In this document: positions 57,216 to 64,000 of the stretch, in pieces
Numbering within the stretch: position 1 is the stretch's first letter
Layout of the letters: each line of letters opens with the position of its first letter
Source of the DNA: Phycisphaeraceae bacterium
GTDB taxonomy: Bacteria > Planctomycetota > Phycisphaerae > Phycisphaerales > Phycisphaeraceae
NCBI GenBank assembly: GCA_029260595.1
Contig: JAJDCY010000010.1
Span: forward strand, 731,675-795,674
Direction: 5' to 3'
DNA length: 64,000 bases
Translations under genes and position numbers: made by a program
Notes under the pieces: model-generated
Told to the model about the DNA's origin: nothing
Databases searched by the model: none
The model's input: the letters and a program-made list of their open reading frames with translations, nothing else

Positions 57216-58508
57216 TCAGCGATCGGGCCGGCGGATGATCAGCGTGTCGTTCTGCCCGCCGAAGCCGAAACTATTAGATAGGGCGACATCGACCTTTGCG
57301 TCGCGACTCTGATTCGGAACGTAATCGAGGTCGCACTCCGGGTCGGGCGTCTGGAGGTTGATCGTTGGCGGCAGCTTACCGTCGCGGATCGCCAGGACGC
57401 AGGTGATCAACTCGACGGCCCCTGCGGCGGCGATCAGGTGGCCGATCATGCTCTTGATCGAGCTGATCGGGGTCTGCCCGGCGTGCTCGCCGAAGACGGC
57501 TTTGACCGCGCGCGTCTCGGTAGAGTCGTTCTCTTTCGTCCCCGTGCCGTGGGCTGAAATGTAGTCGATGTCCTTAGGCCCGACCCCGGCCGCACTCATC
57601 GCCTGACGCATCGACGCGACCGCGCCGCGGCCGTCGGGGTGGATATCCGTGATCCGGTACGCATCGGCCGAGCTGCCATAACCAACCACCTCGGCGAGCA
57701 CCTTCGCGCCGCGCGCGTTGGCGTGGTCGAGTGTCTCCAGGATCAGCATCCCTGCGCCCTCGCCGAGCACAAACCCATCGCGTGTATGGCTGAACGGGCG
57801 CGACGCCGTCTTTGGGTCGTCGTTGCGCGTCGATAGGGCGGTCAGGCGGTTGAACCCGGTTACCCCCAGCGCATGGATCATGGTGTGCGCGCCGCCGGCG
57901 ATCATGACGTCGGCGTCGCCGCGTCGCAGGATTTCGGTTGCTTCGCCGATCGCCTGTGTCGATGCCGCGCACGCGGTCAGGCAGTTGTACGCCGGGCCGA
58001 ACGCGTCGAACTCCATCGCCAAGTGCGACAGTGGCATGTTCGGCTCCTGCTCGATCTCGTGGACCGCGGAGAGTTCCTTCAGCGCGACGTTTGCCCACTT
58101 CGCACCATCGACGCGCCGCTTCTCGGTGTCCCAACCCCCGAGGTGCGACGCCACGTAGTGATCGAAATCCAGCGATCCCTCGCCCGAACCGAGGTAGATC
58201 CCCAGCCGATCGTGGTCGAGTGCGTCAAACCGATCGAGCCCGGCCGACCGCCACGCCTGCACCGCGGCGCCGAGGGCGAAACTGGTGTTGGTCCCCACGC
58301 CCTCGTGTGCCTCCGGCCGAGTGACGAAATCGCGGTAATCAAAATCGCGCACCTCGGCTGAGAACTGTGTCGGGTAGGTCGTCGCATCGAAGTGCGTCGT
58401 GGGGCCGATGCCACACTCGCTGGCGAGGAGCTTGGCCCAGACGGACTCGATGTCGTGCCCCAGCGGGGTGACCCATCCGATACCCGTGATGACAACGCGG
58501 TTAGACAT
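57216..58508 (-). CDS. fabF: Beta-ketoacyl-ACP synthase, FabF-like, complete active site
   Basis: A 430-residue thiolase-fold condensing enzyme. The full triad is visible: Cys180 in LTACAAS, His320 in ISAHGTGT, and His357 in SMIGHLIAAAG; the preceding Lys352 is also kept. It would extend acyl or polyketide chains on an acyl carrier protein. It is downstream of, and 85 bases from, a second ketosynthase gene lacking both His, so the two probably form a heterodimer-like pair. No acyl carrier protein, malonyl transferase or reductase gene is adjacent, so the exact pathway (fatty acid or a secondary lipid) is open. Confidence 0.88.
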   Translation of the reverse strand: MSNRVVITGIGWVTPLGHDIESVWAKLLASECGIGPTTHFDATTYPTQFSAEVRDFDYRDFVTRPEAHEGVGTNTSFALGAAVQAWRSAGLDRFDALDHDRLGIYLGSGEGSLDFDHYVASHLGGWDTEKRRVDGAKWANVALKELSAVHEIEQEPNMPLSHLAMEFDAFGPAYNCLTACAASTQAIGEATEILRRGDADVMIAGGAHTMIHALGVTGFNRLTALSTRNDDPKTASRPFSHTRDGFVLGEGAGMLILETLDHANARGAKVLAEVVGYGSSADAYRITDIHPDGRGAVASMRQAMSAAGVGPKDIDYISAHGTGTKENDSTETRAVKAVFGEHAGQTPISSIKSMIGHLIAAAGAVELITCVLAIRDGKLPPTINLQTPDPECDLDYVPNQSRDAKVDVALSNSFGFGGQNDTLIIRRPDR

Positions 58509-58593
58509 AGTGATTGGCGACTCCGAAACCCCGCGACAACGAGCGAGCGTACTGTGAAACGAACTCTAAGCGACGGCGCTGGGTGGCTGGGGT

Positions 58594-59934
58594 CTACCCG
58601 GCTTTTTTCAGCACCAGCGCGGCGTTCTGGCCGCCGACGCCGACGCTGTAAACGAGCGCATGATTCAGTTTCGCCTTGCGCGACTCAGCCGTCGCGGCAT
58701 CAACCCCGTCCAGCGGTTGCTCACAGTTCACCGCCGGGGGGATCGTCTGTTCAAACAGCGTCTTGGCGGCGACAAACACGTCGAGCCCGCCCGCACCGGC
58801 GTTGCATGTTCCGACCAGGGGCTTGATCGACCGGGCCGGTGTCTTGGCCAAGCCGTCACCGAACACCGTACGCAGCGCCGCGGCTTCCGCCTGGTCGCCG
58901 GCCGGGACGCCCGCACCGAACGGGATGATCAAGTCGATCGCGGACGGGTCGATTTGTGCTTCGCGCAGAGCCGCGCGTATCGCGGAGGCGATCGATCGTC
59001 CCTCGGGGTCCGGTTCGAGGTTGCGCTTCGCGGCGTTGACGCTCTGCGACGCGCCGAAGCCGAGCACCTCCGCATAAACGCGCCCACTCCCGGGCTGACG
59101 GGCCTGGCGTGCTTCGTATGTTTCAAGCGATTCAAGGATCGCGATCCCACCGCCCTCGCCGATCACACCCCCGGCCGCGGTCTGGCAAAACGGCCGCACA
59201 GCCTTGTCGGGAGTCTCGTTGTTGTCGGTGTTCAGTTGCCCGGTCATGTGTTTGCGCAGGAACGCGGTCGGGTTGATCTTGCTCTCGACACCGCCGCAGA
59301 AACACAAGTCAGCCGCGCCGCGCTGGATGACGCGCATCGACTCGCCCATGCTCAGCATGGCCGACGCCTCGCCGCAAGTGATGGTGTTCGACGGGCCCTG
59401 TGTGTCGTGGATGATCGTGACGTGGCAGGCCAGCATGTTCGGCAGGTACTTGAGAAGCCAAAGCGGTGTGAGGTGGCCCTGCCCCTCACTGCCCCATTTG
59501 TGGTAATCGAATCGGCCTTGGTCGTCGGTCGCCTCGGCAAGCGCGGCGGTGAGTTCATCAATCTCGGCGACGATCAAGCCGGCCCCGATGTGCGCGCCCA
59601 TCCGCGTCGGGTCGTATGAAGTGGCCTCGCCGTTGTCCGCGTTGCCGCGGGTGACCAGCCCGGCGTCCCGGGCTGCGAGGTCCGCCGCCGCGACGGCCAA
59701 CCCGATATCGCGGGCCATCACTTTGGTGGCTTTGCGGTAAGACTTGGGGACGAAGTCCTTGACGTTGAAATCTTCGACCTCGGCGCACAACTGGCAGGCG
59801 AACCCGGACGGGTCGAACGCGCGCACGCGACCGATCGCCCCCTCGCCGGCGAGCACCCGCTGCCAGTTGGCATCGACGCCCATCCCGAGCCCGCTAACCG
59901 GGCCTAAACCCGTGATGACAACACGTCTTGACAT
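58594..59934 (-). CDS. Ketosynthase-like protein lacking both catalytic histidines
   Basis: A 446-residue relative of FabF. The Cys position is kept (Cys187 in TITCGEAS), but the first catalytic His position is Phe339 (IPFGAGVPAGD) and the second is Thr376 (VGTCNAGAGG). Glycine-rich flanks remain alignable, so the fold should be preserved. In type II polyketide systems a chain-length factor partner loses its Cys instead; here the pattern is reversed. It is translated before the complete ketosynthase on the same strand. Three 12-base repeats abut its ATG. A structural or length-setting partner is the simplest reading; substrate is unknown. Confidence 0.82.
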   Translation of the reverse strand: MSRRVVITGLGPVSGLGMGVDANWQRVLAGEGAIGRVRAFDPSGFACQLCAEVEDFNVKDFVPKSYRKATKVMARDIGLAVAAADLAARDAGLVTRGNADNGEATSYDPTRMGAHIGAGLIVAEIDELTAALAEATDDQGRFDYHKWGSEGQGHLTPLWLLKYLPNMLACHVTIIHDTQGPSNTITCGEASAMLSMGESMRVIQRGAADLCFCGGVESKINPTAFLRKHMTGQLNTDNNETPDKAVRPFCQTAAGGVIGEGGGIAILESLETYEARQARQPGSGRVYAEVLGFGASQSVNAAKRNLEPDPEGRSIASAIRAALREAQIDPSAIDLIIPFGAGVPAGDQAEAAALRTVFGDGLAKTPARSIKPLVGTCNAGAGGLDVFVAAKTLFEQTIPPAVNCEQPLDGVDAATAESRKAKLNHALVYSVGVGGQNAALVLKKAG

Positions 59935-59970
59935 ACCTAAACCCTGATCTGAAACCCGACCTGAACCCTG
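59935..59970 (-). repeat. Three 12-bp near-tandem repeats before the second ketosynthase gene
   Basis: On the minus strand the units read CAGGGTTCAGGT, CGGGTTTCAGAT and CAGGGTTTAGGT, directly before the ATG at 59934. The first and third differ by one base. The final AGGT is close enough to the ATG to act as a weak ribosome site. The G-runs could also form structure. Confidence 0.7.
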
Positions 59971-60065
59971 ATTACGCTGAATCTATCAGTGTATGCAAAG
60001 GCGGCGCGAAAGGACAGGGACGCCGGCCGGCGAGCCGGGGGGTTTATTCTGGCAGCTTGTCGTTA

Positions 60066-60071
60066 TATAAT
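60066..60071 (+). promoter_or_regulatory. Perfect -10 hexamer upstream of the 60136 gene
   Basis: TATAAT is a 6 of 6 match, with AT-rich flanks in an otherwise GC-rich gap of 201 bases. The start point would be near 60078, giving a leader of about 58 bases. No good -35 is found at 16-18 bases. Confidence 0.5.
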
Positions 60072-60135
60072 AGTTTCGCATCTAAAAAGAGGTCGGAGCC
60101 TTTCAGACCGGGCAGTTCTGCGTAAGGGGTGAGCG

Positions 60136-61230
60136 ATGAGACAGTTTCTAACTGGCGGCCGGATTGGCGTGGCGGTTGCGGGCTTGGCCTTGTGCTTTGG
60201 GCCACGACCATTGTTGGCCCAACCGGTGCTTGACGTCGTCGGGATCGGCACGCTCGAGATGGTCGCGGATGAGAAAGAGACCGATGTGCTCGACGAGGTC
60301 GATGGGCTGGCGTTTGACCAGTTCGGCAACCTCTTCGCCGCGCTCGAGATCACCGGGTCGGACGGCGGGGTGGTCTACATCGACAAAGACACCGGCGCCG
60401 TGACACCACTGGTGACCGGGATCAGCCGTGCTGATCAGATCGCGTTCGATTCGAACGGTGATCTATTCGTGACCAGCGAGGAAACGCCGGGATCGACCAC
60501 CGACCGGCTGTACCGCCTGGACATCACCTACAACGGCAGCAACGTCCCGATCAGCGCGACCAAAGCAAGCATCACCACCACCGACACGATCAACAACCCC
60601 GAGGGACTGGTTGTGCTGGAGACTGGCCAAACGTTCGGCACCGCGACCGCGGGCGACATGTTCGTCGCGGAAGACATCAACACCGGGCGCATCATGCGTG
60701 TGGACCTGACTGCGATGACAGCGGGCGCGGCGACAGTGTTGGTGGACTCCGGCGAGGCGCTCGATCGCCCGGAGGGCATGGCGTTTGGTGATTTCAACGG
60801 TGCGCTCACGCCGGCGCTTTACGTGGCCGAGACGGGTGACGACAACGTGCTTCAGATCGACTCGTCAGGCAACGTGAGTGTGTTTGGGACCCCCGGCACG
60901 GTCGCCGGCTCGATCGACCCGCTTGAATCACCCGACAACTTAGAGTTCGCCGTGGCTCCCGACGGCGTGTTCCTGTTCGTCACCGAAGACCGGTCCCCAC
61001 CCAACGGCCGGGTGCTGCGGATCGATTCGACCGGAGCTCACAGCGTGTTCGCCAGCGGTTTTGATTTTCCCCAAGGCCTGGCGGTCGACCCGATCACCGG
61101 CTACCTGTACATCTCCGAGCAGGGCGACAGCCGCATCTGGCGCGTGGAGTTTGTACCCGAGCCGGCCGCGGGTGTGATGTTGGCCGTCGGGCTGATGCTC
61201 GCCGGACGGGTTCGCCGCCGATCAGCATAA
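60136..61230 (+). CDS. Secreted beta-propeller (NHL/SMP-30-like) PEP-CTERM protein
   Basis: A 364-residue exported protein with a signal peptide (hydrophobic to about residue 29, near PLLAQP). The body has repeated strands of the form DGLAFDQFGNLFAAL, QIAFDSNGDLFVTSE, EGMAFGDF, LEFAVAPDGVFLFV and GLAVDPITGYLYISE, typical of a six-bladed NHL or gluconolactonase-like propeller. Metal or catalytic residues are not established. The C-terminus, VPEPAAGVMLAVGLMLAG followed by RVRRRSA, is a PEP-CTERM signal. AAGGGG lies upstream of the ATG. Confidence 0.82.
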   Translation: MRQFLTGGRIGVAVAGLALCFGPRPLLAQPVLDVVGIGTLEMVADEKETDVLDEVDGLAFDQFGNLFAALEITGSDGGVVYIDKDTGAVTPLVTGISRADQIAFDSNGDLFVTSEETPGSTTDRLYRLDITYNGSNVPISATKASITTTDTINNPEGLVVLETGQTFGTATAGDMFVAEDINTGRIMRVDLTAMTAGAATVLVDSGEALDRPEGMAFGDFNGALTPALYVAETGDDNVLQIDSSGNVSVFGTPGTVAGSIDPLESPDNLEFAVAPDGVFLFVTEDRSPPNGRVLRIDSTGAHSVFASGFDFPQGLAVDPITGYLYISEQGDSRIWRVEFVPEPAAGVMLAVGLMLAGRVRRRSA

Positions 61231-61323
61231 TCAACGCGACCGCTGAACCTGCGATCCACTTGACCTGCGATCGCTGCCAGCGCGCCTCCTCGATGAACCG
61301 ATCCCCGTCGAGATCCGCCCGGC

Positions 61324-61329
61324 TACAAT
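61324..61329 (+). promoter_or_regulatory. Candidate -10 element upstream of the ATPase gene
   Basis: TACAAT (5 of 6) would start transcription near 61336, where an in-frame GTG occurs. That raises a leaderless GTG start 12 codons before the annotated ATG. No strong -35 is visible. Confidence 0.35.
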
Positions 61330-61371
61330 TCCTTGGTGTCGGTTGCGCTCAGTCGTCTTGGTAACAATGCC

Positions 61372-62373
61372 ATGATCGAATCGGTCCACTTTAAGAACTA
61401 CAAAGCCCTGCGCGACTGCCGCCTTCCGCTCGGGCCGTGCACACTACTGGTCGGCGCGAACAGCAGCGGCAAGTCGACGGCGATCGAGGCGTTGCGATTG
61501 GCATTGTCGAGCTTGGACCCGGGGAACTTTCTTTGTAAGACCGCGGACGTTGGGCCGCACCCTGAGATGTCCGTCACGATCCGCTGGGGCGACACCTCCG
61601 GACAAGCCAAATGGGTTAGTTCCTGGGATCAACTGCACGGCTGGCGAGGATGTTTCGATTGCGAACAGACTGTCGCCGAGTCAGATCAGATTCGGCTGCG
61701 TGACCAGCTCGAGCGGATGCGCATCTTTTCATTGATCCCGCGCGCGATCGCCGAACCGTGCGCCGCTGATACGAGTCCAACGCTCGACGGCGACGGTGGC
61801 GGGCTCGCCGGTGTCTTGGAGATGATGCAGCGCGACACGCCGCAACGGTTCGACGCACTGGCGGCAGAGTTTTACCAGTGGTTCCCGGAGTTCGATCGGA
61901 TTCTGATCGAGTCGCCCACGCCCCAGGTGCGATCGGTCTCGTTGCGGACGACGCGCGGCCAACAGCCGATCGCCGCGGCAGACCTTTCCGAAGGCGTGTT
62001 GCTTACGCTGACGATATTGACGATCTCCTACCTAGCTGACCCGCCGCCGCTGATCGGTTTCGAGGAGCCCGATCGCGGCATCCACCCGCGGCTGCTGCCT
62101 GCCATCCGCGATGCGCTATACAGGCTGAGTTACCCCAAGGAACTCGGCCAGGACCGCGCCACCGTCCAGGTGATCGCGACAACGCACAGCCCGTATCTGT
62201 TGGATCTGTTTCGCGAGCATCCCGAGGAGATCGTCGTCTCGCAGAGAGCCGACGATAACGTGTGTTTCGAGCGGCTAACCGATCAGCCTTACTTCGAAGA
62301 GGTCGTCCAGGACACCCCGCTCGGTGCCGCGTGGTACAGCGGGATCCTCGGCGGCGTGCCCACTGAATCATGA
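61372..62373 (+). CDS. AAA/SMC-like ATPase of the OLD/ABC-ATPase type
   Basis: From the ATG at 61372 the protein has 333 residues and opens with the typical strand of this family (IESVHFKNYKALRD). An alternative GTG at 61336 is possible. Walker A is GANSSGKS (28-35), the ABC-like signature is DLSEG (204-208), Walker B is PPLIGFEEP (225-233), and the H-loop is ATTHS near 269-273. The central 80 residues or so are a variable insert rather than a coiled coil. It overlaps the downstream Toprim gene by four bases (ATGA). Paired ATPase and Toprim genes of this type occur in OLD-like and PARIS-like defence loci, but no such function is shown here. Confidence 0.83.
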   Translation: MIESVHFKNYKALRDCRLPLGPCTLLVGANSSGKSTAIEALRLALSSLDPGNFLCKTADVGPHPEMSVTIRWGDTSGQAKWVSSWDQLHGWRGCFDCEQTVAESDQIRLRDQLERMRIFSLIPRAIAEPCAADTSPTLDGDGGGLAGVLEMMQRDTPQRFDALAAEFYQWFPEFDRILIESPTPQVRSVSLRTTRGQQPIAAADLSEGVLLTLTILTISYLADPPPLIGFEEPDRGIHPRLLPAIRDALYRLSYPKELGQDRATVQVIATTHSPYLLDLFREHPEEIVVSQRADDNVCFERLTDQPYFEEVVQDTPLGAAWYSGILGGVPTES

Positions 62374-63005
62374 AGATCGCTATCGTTAGCGAATCCCCCG
62401 CCGACGAGGCGATCGTCAAGGTGTTTGTCGAGGCCATCCTCGACACGCACGTCGATCTGATCGAGCAGCCGATCCGCCCGCGCGGCTGGCCGTCGGTGAT
62501 CAAACTCCTCCCCGCGATCACTCGCCACCTGCACTACCGCACACCCGCACAGGCACTGGTCGTCGTCGTCGACTCCGACCACACACCGCCGATCAACGCC
62601 CATGATGACGCGCGTGGCGAAACCCAAAGCCGCCTCGCCGCGGTGCGAGAATGCCTCGACGAGACCGTCGAACACCTCAAACCTCTCCCACGCCGCAAGC
62701 GCATGGCCACCGCGGTTGGCTTGGCAGTGCCCGCGATCGAAGCGTGGTTGCTTTGCGGGACGGTCCGCCGGGCTTCGGAAGACGCGTGGATGCGATTCCT
62801 CAAACGCCACCCGCACCCGGCACGTCTGCGCGGTTGGAAACGCGGCCTCAAGCGTCGGCTGTACGGCACGAGTCGGCCGACTGTACGGATGAGCACGGTC
62901 CAGGGCGTTATCGCGGCCGAAAAACAAGTGCGAGACCTGGCTCGCATGCGCCAGCGGTTTGAGATTGGTTTTGGCGCTTTGATCGACGACCTAAGACGCT
63001 GGTGA
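62370..63005 (+). CDS. DUF4276-like protein with Toprim motifs, putative nuclease partner
   Basis: A 211-residue protein whose start overlaps the ATPase stop. The Toprim pattern is readable: Glu8 in VSESPAD, then the D-S-D pair (Asp68 and Asp70) in VVVVDSDH. The block PAIEAWLLCG (about 121-130) matches the IEaWLL signature I associate with DUF4276. The second half is unusually rich in Arg and Lys, which suits nucleic-acid binding. With the ATPase it forms a two-gene module. Nuclease activity is an inference from the motifs. Confidence 0.7.
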   Translation: MKIAIVSESPADEAIVKVFVEAILDTHVDLIEQPIRPRGWPSVIKLLPAITRHLHYRTPAQALVVVVDSDHTPPINAHDDARGETQSRLAAVRECLDETVEHLKPLPRRKRMATAVGLAVPAIEAWLLCGTVRRASEDAWMRFLKRHPHPARLRGWKRGLKRRLYGTSRPTVRMSTVQGVIAAEKQVRDLARMRQRFEIGFGALIDDLRRW

Positions 63006-63056
63006 TCCAGACCCGCTGATCGATTCGTCACTCACAGCCCCGTACGAACTCGCGTC

Positions 63057-63062
63057 TATAAT
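63057..63062 (+). promoter_or_regulatory. Candidate -10 element for leaderless hisF
   Basis: TATAAT (6 of 6) ends 8 bases before the hisF ATG. Transcription would begin within a base or two of the ATG, and no Shine-Dalgarno sequence is present. No strong -35. Confidence 0.5.
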
Positions 63063-63070
63063 CCCAAACC

Positions 63071-63844
63071 ATGCTCACTCACCGCATCATCCCCTGTCTG
63101 GATGTCAAAGCCGGGCGCGTCGTCAAAGGTGTCAACTTTGTCGAACTACGCGACGCCGGCGACCCGGTCGAGATCGCCCGCCAGTACGACGCGGCCGGCG
63201 CCGACGAGCTGGTCTTCCTGGACATCACCGCCAGCCACGAGGACCGCGGCATCATGCTCGACGTCGTGCGGCGTGTCGCTGATGAGTGCTTCATGCCCTT
63301 TACCGTTGGCGGGGGGATCCGAACAATCGACGACGCGACCGCGCTGATCCAGGCCGGCGCCGAGAAGGTCAGCATCAACACCGCTGCGGTTGTCAACCCC
63401 GACCTAATCACCCAGACTGCGCGGCGCTTCGGCCGGTGCGCGACTGTCGTAAACCTCGACCCCAAGCGCGTGCAGCGAGACGGCCGGACGCGATTCGAGA
63501 TACACACCCACGGCGGGCGCAAGCCGACCGGTTTGGATGCCGTCGAGTGGGCCCGCAAGGTTGTCCAACTCGGCGCCGGCGAGATCGTGCTCACGAGCAT
63601 GGACGCGGACGGGACCAAGGACGGCTACGACCTGGAGATCACCGCCGCCGTCGCCGCCGCGGTCGATGTGCCGGTCGTGGCGTCCGGCGGCTGCGGCAGC
63701 CCCGAGCACATGCGCCGCGTCCTTACCGAGACCGACGCCGACGCCGCCCTCGCGGCCAGTATTTTCCACTACGGCGAGTACACCATCGGCCAGACAAAGC
63801 AGTATTTGCACGACCACGGCGTACCCGTGCGGCTGGTGGGCTAA
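63071..63844 (+). CDS. hisF: Imidazole glycerol phosphate synthase subunit HisF
   Basis: HisF is the cyclase subunit that, with the glutaminase HisH, makes imidazole glycerol phosphate and AICAR in histidine synthesis. The 257-residue TIM barrel has both catalytic Asp positions, [15 protein letters not shown] near the N-terminus and VVNLDPKRV in the middle, plus [12 protein letters not shown] and the phosphate-binding [11 protein letters not shown]. hisH is not adjacent in the visible sequence. The ATG is preceded by a perfect -10 hexamer at leaderless distance. Confidence 0.96.
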   Translation: MLTHRIIPCLDVKAGRVVKGVNFVELRDAGDPVEIARQYDAAGADELVFLDITASHEDRGIMLDVVRRVADECFMPFTVGGGIRTIDDATALIQAGAEKVSINTAAVVNPDLITQTARRFGRCATVVNLDPKRVQRDGRTRFEIHTHGGRKPTGLDAVEWARKVVQLGAGEIVLTSMDADGTKDGYDLEITAAVAAAVDVPVVASGGCGSPEHMRRVLTETDADAALAASIFHYGEYTIGQTKQYLHDHGVPVRLVG

Positions 63845-63982
63845 AATGGTAAATTAAGGTCTCGGCGAGGTCGGGTCCGGCCGCGTCATTTCCGTTGGGT
63901 CGTGGGTTTCCCGATCGCAGGATGGATCGCTCAATCCGGCCCAGCCGTCAACTACCGAGTCATGATCCTGGAGGCCGGGCCG

Positions 63983-64000
63983 ATGACCGATACCGCAGCA
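63983..64000 (+). CDS. Probable start of a further gene, cut by the window end
   Basis: GGAGG at 63970-63974 lies 8 bases before an ATG that opens the frame MTDTAA, then the window ends. Nothing about the product can be inferred. Confidence 0.3.

Noticed and set aside
60001-60060. GC-rich palindromes (GCCGGC blocks) followed by a short T-rich stretch
   Set aside because: No gene reads into it on the plus strand and the T-run is short, so a terminator is not supported.

Overview
The window is high-GC, densely coded bacterial DNA. The gene content points to a planctomycete, most likely class Phycisphaerae. The evidence is at least five secreted proteins with PEP-CTERM-type C-terminal sorting signals, a DNRLRE/DUF4091 secreted protein, a membrane-tethered acidic HTH protein, a YidC with a long periplasmic domain, and an FabF-like ketosynthase pair. 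This placement rests on recognised families, not on a phylogeny. No rRNA, tRNA, CRISPR array, insertion sequence or prophage gene was seen, so most of the window reads as core chromosome.

Layout. 1-14 kb: the 3' end of recJ faces a long minus-strand housekeeping block in transcription order metK, ptsI, rng, dxr, rseP, yidC, mnmE, smpB. 14-17.6 kb: a PEP-CTERM protein, an unknown membrane protein and a CPA1 antiporter. 17.7-22.6 kb: a plus-strand cell-shape operon with PBP2, RodA, RsmG and an MBL hydrolase. 22.6-32 kb: a minus-strand run with a DnaJ-type co-chaperone, ClpB, a secreted protein, AspS, an asparagine-synthetase-like protein with degraded active sites, and a secreted EEP nuclease/phosphatase. 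32-40 kb: the DNRLRE/DUF4091 protein, small membrane proteins, a lipoprotein, a PEP-CTERM trypsin, an MBL-fold protein lacking its metal ligands, CoaD and a small PEP-CTERM protein. 40-47 kb (plus): RecG, an HDOD-GGDEF-pseudoreceiver regulator and an RND/MMPL exporter. 47-51.5 kb: TadA, Psd, the HTH membrane protein, a metallophosphoesterase and MscS. 51.6-56 kb: an apparent GDH, acetolactate synthase and aldehyde dehydrogenase operon. 56-60 kb: a PEP-CTERM protein and two ketosynthases. 60-64 kb (plus): a PEP-CTERM beta-propeller, an ATPase plus Toprim (DUF4276-like) pair, hisF, and the probable start of another gene.

How the genes relate. The envelope theme is strong: RodA/PBP2, YidC, RseP, Psd, MscS, the HpnN-like exporter, CoaD and the ketosynthases all serve wall, membrane or lipid synthesis. 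Four predicted enzymes have lost diagnostic catalytic residues: the AsnB-like protein, the MBL-fold protein, the second ketosynthase and the receiver domain of the GGDEF protein. Several genes (coaD, recG, hisF, the MMPL gene, perhaps smpB and the ATPase) have a -10-like hexamer so close to the start codon that leaderless translation is likely. The best candidates for undescribed biology are the AsnB-like pseudoenzyme, the ketosynthase pair with its 12-bp repeats, and the ATPase/Toprim pair.
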